A stretch of DNA of 64,000 nucleotides from Acidobacteriota bacterium (GTDB lineage: Bacteria; Acidobacteriota; Vicinamibacteria; Vicinamibacterales; Vicinamibacteraceae): NCBI GenBank assembly GCA_020845575.1, contig JADLFL010000054.1:58754-122753 (forward strand). The letters are read 5' to 3'. The notes beneath the pieces are model-generated. The model was not told where the DNA came from. It saw nothing but the letters and a program-made list of their open reading frames with translations, and ran no database searches. A program made the position numbers and the translations under genes. Each line of letters opens with the position of its first letter. The stretch's first letter is position 1. Below, piece after piece: positions 59,790 to 64,000 of this stretch.

Positions 59790-60968
59790 ATGAATCAACG
59801 ACGCCTTTTCGTCGCCAGTTGTGTCGCGCTCATCGCCACGGCCATGTCGTTTGCCATTCGCGGCGACATCATGGGCGACGTGCAGCAGGAACTGCACCTC
59901 ACTGACGTCCAGGTCGGGTGGATCCTCGGGGCCGCGTTCTGGGGCTTCGGGCTGTCGATCCTGTTCGGCGGGCCGTTGTGCGACCTGCTCGGAATGGGCA
60001 CGATCATGCGGCTCGCCGCGGCCGGCCACATCATCGGTGCGCTGCTCACCATTGTCTCGACGAACTTCACCATCTTCTTCCTGTCGACCGTCGTCGTCGG
60101 CATCGCGAACGGCTTGGTCGAGGCGGCCGTCAATCCGCTCATCGCCACGATCTATCCGCACGAGAAGACGTCGAAACTGACGACGCTGCACGCGTGGTTC
60201 CCCGGAGGCGTGGTGATCGGCGGCGTGCTCGCGTTCCTGATGACGCAGGGGCACTTCGGCTGGAAGGCCAAGGTGCTCACGCTGCTCGTGCCGTCGGTGA
60301 TCTACCTCGTGATGTTCATCGGCCAGCGCTTCCCTGCCACGGAACGCGAAGCCGCCGGCGTGCCGTTCGTCGACATGTTCAAGGAGCTCGCGCGTCCCCT
60401 GTTCCTCCTCGTGTGGTTCTGCATGGTCCTCACGGCCAGCACGGAACTGGGTGCGGGGAGCTGGATTCCGACGATCTTCAATCGTGTGGCCGAGAGCGCC
60501 ACGCAGGCCGGCATCCTGCAGGTTGTCTGGATCAACATGGTGATGTACGTGATGCGGCAGTTCGGGCACGGCATCACGCATCGCATCGCCCCGACAGCGC
60601 TCATTGCGGCGAGCGCCGTCATCGCCTCCGGTGGCCTGTACCTCTTCAGCCACGCGACAACGGTCATGAGCGCGTTCCTGTGGGCCGGCGTGTTCGCGGT
60701 CGGTATCGCGTTCTGGTGGCCGACGATGCTCGGCATCACGTCGGAGCGCTTCCCGCGATCGGGCGCACTCGGCCTGGCGGTCATCGGCGCCACGGGCAGC
60801 TTTGCCACGGCCCTGTCAGGTCCGGTGATGGGCTGGCTGAGCGAGACCTATGGCACCGCCCGGGTCCTGCCGATCTGGTCCGCCCTGCCGCTGCTGCTCA
60901 TCGTCATCTTCGGCGCCATCTACATGGCCGACAAGGCGAAGGGCGGCTACAAGGTGGAGCGCATCTGA
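59790..60968 (+). CDS. MFS permease, sugar:H+ symporter-like
   Basis: 392 residues, 11-12 helices. IRGDIMGDVQQELHLTDVQVGWILGAAFWGFGL and HAWFPGGVVIGGVLAFLM are typical of the fucose/galactose (FHS) or general sugar MFS group. Divergent from the operon and probably the importer of its substrate. TATGCT 14 bp before the ATG could be the -10. The upstream frame overlaps the cyclase gene and was not used. Confidence 0.87.
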   Translation: MNQRRLFVASCVALIATAMSFAIRGDIMGDVQQELHLTDVQVGWILGAAFWGFGLSILFGGPLCDLLGMGTIMRLAAAGHIIGALLTIVSTNFTIFFLSTVVVGIANGLVEAAVNPLIATIYPHEKTSKLTTLHAWFPGGVVIGGVLAFLMTQGHFGWKAKVLTLLVPSVIYLVMFIGQRFPATEREAAGVPFVDMFKELARPLFLLVWFCMVLTASTELGAGSWIPTIFNRVAESATQAGILQVVWINMVMYVMRQFGHGITHRIAPTALIAASAVIASGGLYLFSHATTVMSAFLWAGVFAVGIAFWWPTMLGITSERFPRSGALGLAVIGATGSFATALSGPVMGWLSETYGTARVLPIWSALPLLLIVIFGAIYMADKAKGGYKVERI

Positions 60969-61004
60969 CGATTTCGGTATGGTGGATCGTCAGGAGGCCT
61001 TCCC

Positions 61005-61388
61005 ATGCCCGTACTGAACCGGTTCACACCATATTGCTTTGCCCTGCTGCGCATCGTCGGGGGCGCATTGTTCGCGCTGCATGGCGCGCAGAAACTCTTC
61101 GGAGTGCTTGGTGGCACGCAGCAGCCGCTCGCGTCGATGATGGGCCTTGCCGGCATCATCGAGTTCTTCGGGGGCGTGCTCGTGGCGATCGGGCTGTTCT
61201 CGCCGTATGCCGCGTTCATCGCCAGCGGTCAGATGGCCTCCGCGTATTTCATGGCCCACGCGCCACAGAGCTTCTGGCCCATCCTCAACGGCGGCGAGTT
61301 GGCGGCGCTCTACTGCTTCCTGTTCCTGTTCATCGCCGCCCACGGCTCGGGTCCCCTGAGCATCGACGCAATGCGCGCGAAACGGTGA
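61005..61388 (+). CDS. DoxX family membrane protein
   Basis: 127 residues; CAGGAGG lies 7 bases before the ATG. Four helices (LLRIVGGALFALHGAQKLFG, LAGIIEFFGGVLVAIGLF, AALYCFLFLFIAAHG). DoxX proteins take part in thiol/oxidant handling or accompany oxidoreductases; here function unknown. It follows the permease after about 36 bp, perhaps in the same transcript. Confidence 0.88.
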   Translation: MPVLNRFTPYCFALLRIVGGALFALHGAQKLFGVLGGTQQPLASMMGLAGIIEFFGGVLVAIGLFSPYAAFIASGQMASAYFMAHAPQSFWPILNGGELAALYCFLFLFIAAHGSGPLSIDAMRAKR

Positions 61389-61390
61389 TT

Positions 61391-61412
61391 GCCAGGGGCT
61401 GAAGCCCCTGGC
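61391..61412. repeat. GCCAGGGGCT palindrome
   Basis: GCCAGGGGCT-GA-AGCCCCTGGC, 10-bp arms, then CTCCAT. It lies right after the DoxX stop codon, as a terminator would, but is followed by no T-run. Confidence 0.8.
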
Positions 61413-61446
61413 CTCCATCAGGAAATTCCGCCGGCCCTTATCGCTC

Positions 61447-61544
61447 GCCCGGTGCCCGGTGCCCGGTGCCGGTTGCCCGGTGCCCGGTTGCCGGTTGCCC
61501 GGTGCCCGGTTATCGGTTGCCGGTTGCCCGTTGCCGGTTGCCGG
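61447..61544. repeat. 7-bp tandem array overlapping a gene end
   Basis: About 13-14 degenerate units of GCCCGGT and GCCGGTT. The right part codes the last residues of the minus-strand gene. Confidence 0.85.
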
Positions 61545-63579
61545 AGGGGTAGAGAAGAATCGCGATCAGGTAACACGCCGCGATCGCGACCAGCAGGACA
61601 CGATAGCCGGTGACGAGGGCCAGGTATTCGGCCACGCCGCCGACCATGGCACCGAGGAGGTTGGCACCGTAGGCGAACGCGACGTTGTCTGTCTGCTTCA
61701 GGCTCCCGCTGAACAGCAGGCCCGCGAGCAGCACGGGACTGAACGTGAGCAGCGAGTAGAACGCCGTCTCCGCGGCCAGCGAGCGGAAGCCGATCGTCCC
61801 GATGGGCAAGAACCAGGCGGCCAGGAGCAACAGCAACAGGGGCGCGCCAACCACCCATGGATTGATGCGCGAGACGCGACCCGCCAGCCACGCGCCGAGC
61901 GCGGCCATCACCAGCACCGACGCGATCGTCGCAGACGCCACCACCCACGTCGATCCCCAGATCAGGGCGAACTGCGTGATCGCCTTCGTCTCGAGGATCA
62001 TGAACCCCGCGCCGAGGACGAAGAACGGGACGAGCGGGCCGAGACGCACCGCACCGCCAGACCGCTGCCCTGCCAGTCGCACGGTCCCGACCACGGCCGC
62101 CACTGACACCACGAGCACGCCGAGCAGCGCCCACGCGTAGTGCGTCGGCAGGTGCGGCTCGCGCATGTACAGGAACGGCCAGTCATCGGTCGCCGGACGG
62201 ATGGACGCATCCCGATCCAGCGGCACACCGGGGCTGACCACGTCGGGGTGGTTGTACGCGGCCACCTTGTCTGGCGGCGCCGGCCAGTCGGCCACCGTCT
62301 TCACGCCGGGGCCCGCGAGCATCACGCCGAGGTAGCCGTGCTCTCTGTGGATGTGGACCTTCGGTTCCTCGCCGAAGACGTTGCGCGCCGAATTGGCGAG
62401 GCGATCAACGAGCCACTTCTCGCGGAAGTAGTTGTAGACCACGAGCACGCCATCAGGCTTCAGCCGCCGTCGCGCCGCGCGGAAGGCCTCCTCGGTGAAC
62501 ATGAAGCTCTCGAGGCGCACAGCGGAGAACGACGACTGCAGCGTGAGCGAGTCGATCAGCGCGAACACGATCAGGTCGTACTGCTTCTCGGACGTCCGCA
62601 GGTAGTGCCGTGCATCGTCGGTGACGATGTGGACGCGTGGATCCTTGTAGGGCCCGTCGGGGTGATATTGCCTGCCGAGCCTGACGATCACCGGATCGAT
62701 CTCGACGGCATCGACGCGCTGCGCGCCGTGCTGCAGCGCCGACGCGACGTCGGTGCCCGAGCCCGCGCCGAGGATCAGCACGTCCTCGAAGCGGTCGCCG
62801 AACACCTGATACGGCCACTGGTAGAAGTATTCCTTTTCGCGAACAGGGGCCATCGACTGGTGGAAGATGTTGTTCACCTCCACCACCGTCTCCTCGCCCT
62901 GCGTGTGCGCCGTGATCTTGTAGTAGGGCGACCACAGCGTGTCGCCCGACATCCTGTGCGCCACGCCCAGCGACACGGCCAGACACACCGCTCCCACTAC
63001 CATCCACGCACGCGACAACTCGCGCAGGAACGGCACCGCAGCGAGGACCGCGAGACCGAACCACGCCACTGGCGGCGACTGCAGCGCGGACAACGCGCCG
63101 AACGCCACCACGCCAGCCAGGCTTCCCCCGAGATTGACGATGTAGGCGCGCAGCGGCGGGTGCGCGTTCATCTCGCGCCCGAGTCGCTGCGAGAGCACTG
63201 CGAAGAGCACCGCCACGGCGATGCACAGCAGCGGCAGGAACCACGTGCTCTCGACGGGCACCACGGTGTCGGTCGTCCCGCTCGAGAAATAGATGCTCTC
63301 GGATGTCTGCGGCACCGCGATGTCGAGTCGGCCCGCGGCCACCGCCACCACGAGCAGCACCTGCACGATCGGGAACCACTTGAACAGGTTCGCCCGCACC
63401 GGTGCGAGCAGGCAGCCGACGCCGATGCCGAGGAAGCTCGCGAGCAGGATGAAGTTCGAGAAGTACGCGAGCAGGCGGATGTACGCCGGCATCCACCGGA
63501 TCAGCGCGACCTCGAGGAACAGGACCAGGAAGGAGATCAGGAAGAGGGGCCATGCGGCCCCTCGCGCGGGCTTCACCAT
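61510..63579 (-). CDS. membrane-fused spermidine-synthase-like protein
   Basis: 689 residues. Residues about 10-230 form several membrane helices (FLISFLVLFLEVALIRW, AYIVNLGGSLAGVVAFG); the middle is a soluble Rossmann methyltransferase-like domain: DVLILGAGSGTDVASAL, RVDAVEIDPVIVRLGRQYHPDG, VHIVTDDARHYLRTS, YDLIVFALIDSLTLQ; more helices follow. This resembles the SpeE-like membrane group, where the SAM-type fold transfers aminopropyl or another group. The C terminus ends GNRQRATGNR, coded by a 7-bp repeat. It overlaps the upstream gene by 7 bases. Confidence 0.82.
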   Translation of the reverse strand: MVKPARGAAWPLFLISFLVLFLEVALIRWMPAYIRLLAYFSNFILLASFLGIGVGCLLAPVRANLFKWFPIVQVLLVVAVAAGRLDIAVPQTSESIYFSSGTTDTVVPVESTWFLPLLCIAVAVLFAVLSQRLGREMNAHPPLRAYIVNLGGSLAGVVAFGALSALQSPPVAWFGLAVLAAVPFLRELSRAWMVVGAVCLAVSLGVAHRMSGDTLWSPYYKITAHTQGEETVVEVNNIFHQSMAPVREKEYFYQWPYQVFGDRFEDVLILGAGSGTDVASALQHGAQRVDAVEIDPVIVRLGRQYHPDGPYKDPRVHIVTDDARHYLRTSEKQYDLIVFALIDSLTLQSSFSAVRLESFMFTEEAFRAARRRLKPDGVLVVYNYFREKWLVDRLANSARNVFGEEPKVHIHREHGYLGVMLAGPGVKTVADWPAPPDKVAAYNHPDVVSPGVPLDRDASIRPATDDWPFLYMREPHLPTHYAWALLGVLVVSVAAVVGTVRLAGQRSGGAVRLGPLVPFFVLGAGFMILETKAITQFALIWGSTWVVASATIASVLVMAALGAWLAGRVSRINPWVVGAPLLLLLLAAWFLPIGTIGFRSLAAETAFYSLLTFSPVLLAGLLFSGSLKQTDNVAFAYGANLLGAMVGGVAEYLALVTGYRVLLVAIAACYLIAILLYPSGNRQRATGNR

Positions 63580-64000
63580 CCGAGGATGCGCGCGAACATG
63601 AGCGGCGCGACGATCGTCGCGTCGGACTCGATGATGAACCGCGGCGTATCCACGCCGAGCTTGCCCCAGGTGATCTTCTCGTTCGGCACGGCGCCCGAAT
63701 AGGAACCGTAGCTCGTGGTGGAATCGCTGATCTGGCAGAAGTAGCCCCACAGGGGCACTTCAGGCCGTTGCAGATCCTGGTGCAGCATCGGCACCACGCA
63801 GATCGGGAAGTCTCCGGCGATGCCGCCGCCGATCTGGAAGAAGCCGATGGACGATGTGGGCGCGACGGTCTGGTACCAGTCGGCGAGCCGCATCATGTAC
63901 TCGATGCCGGTGCGCACCGTGTGCACGTTGGTCACGTCGCCGGTGATGCAGTGTCCGGCGTACATGTTGCCGAGCGTCGAGTCCTCCCAGCCGGGCACGA
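63573..64000 (-). CDS. deoxyhypusine-synthase-like protein (3' part only)
   Basis: About 142 residues of the C-terminal half. SSIGFFQIGGGIAGDFPICVVPML, SYGSYSGAVPNEKITWGKLG and FIIESDATIVAPLMFARIL match the DHS superfamily's NAD/substrate end. Bacterial homologues often make homospermidine or similar polyamines rather than modifying eIF5A. The gene continues off the right edge (its start is not in the window). It is co-transcribed with the spermidine-synthase-like gene, which suggests polyamine work. Confidence 0.85.
   Translation of the reverse strand, partial: VPGWEDSTLGNMYAGHCITGDVTNVHTVRTGIEYMMRLADWYQTVAPTSSIGFFQIGGGIAGDFPICVVPMLHQDLQRPEVPLWGYFCQISDSTTSYGSYSGAVPNEKITWGKLGVDTPRFIIESDATIVAPLMFARILGW

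Overview
The window is about 64 kb of GC-rich DNA, densely coding on both strands. It most likely comes from an Acidobacteriota chromosome, probably class Vicinamibacteria (Luteitalea-like). The basis for this is two tandem genes with the VWFA-related Acidobacterial domain, a fragment of an acidobacterial duplicated orphan permease, a large-TonB-receptor fragment of acidobacterial style, many Tat-signal enzymes, and a rich set of short intergenic palindromes. No alignment was run; the assignment comes from family recognition.

Layout. 1-2.5 kb: the end of a biotin-dependent carboxylase and HMG-CoA lyase (leucine breakdown), then on the minus strand a 70-residue peptide followed by a SagB-type dehydrogenase, a possible peptide-modification pair. 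2.5-8.8 kb: a receptor-like Ser/Thr kinase with TPRs, divergent from an iron operon made of a DtxR-FeoA-FeoA fusion, a separate FeoB GTPase and a separate FeoB permease, with two perfect palindromes in the divergent promoter region. 8.8-18.4 kb: housekeeping and catabolic genes (C39-like protein, NTP/NDP exchanger-like permease, Tat-exported epimerase, methionine aminopeptidase, DHDPS-family enzyme, SDR, proline dehydrogenase, amidohydrolase, metallophosphoesterase). 18.4-26.2 kb: two VWFA proteins among repeats, a Tat-exported Gfo/Idh/MocA oxidoreductase and a PLP decarboxylase. 26.2-32 kb: an accessory region with two orphan ABC permeases, a TonB-receptor remnant fused by deletion to a permease remnant, and a VapBC module between direct repeats. 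32-38.2 kb: an alcohol dehydrogenase, a TonB receptor, and a divergent CcmH/PCuAC/SCO operon for copper and cytochrome assembly. 38.2-46.2 kb: a sensor without output domain, an AAA/TPR protein, tRNA-Cys and tRNA-Gly, a guanidinium exporter, YraN, and a repeat-rich stretch with a MazEF-like and a Phd/VapC module. 46.2-54.9 kb: a GMC oxidoreductase pair, agmatine-to-putrescine genes, a nucleotidyltransferase pair, a truncated DUF4143 ATPase and a phospholipase C. 54.9-61 kb: a six-gene minus-strand sugar or sugar-acid operon with a divergent MFS permease. 61-64 kb: DoxX, a membrane-fused spermidine-synthase-like protein and a deoxyhypusine-synthase-like protein.

The most unusual signal is in the repeats. 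A palindromic element of about 33 bp sits inside three members of unrelated repeat families (9659, 20931, 43641). In each case removing exactly 33 bases restores the sequence of an uninterrupted copy found elsewhere in the window, and no target duplication is visible. Other repeats form the ends of genes: arrays of a 7-bp unit encode the C-terminal tails of two unrelated proteins, one palindrome encodes part of a dehydrogenase N terminus, and a perfect 28-bp palindrome supplies one convergent gene's stop codon and spans most of the other's. The genome appears to tolerate, and perhaps use, mobile palindromes at gene boundaries.
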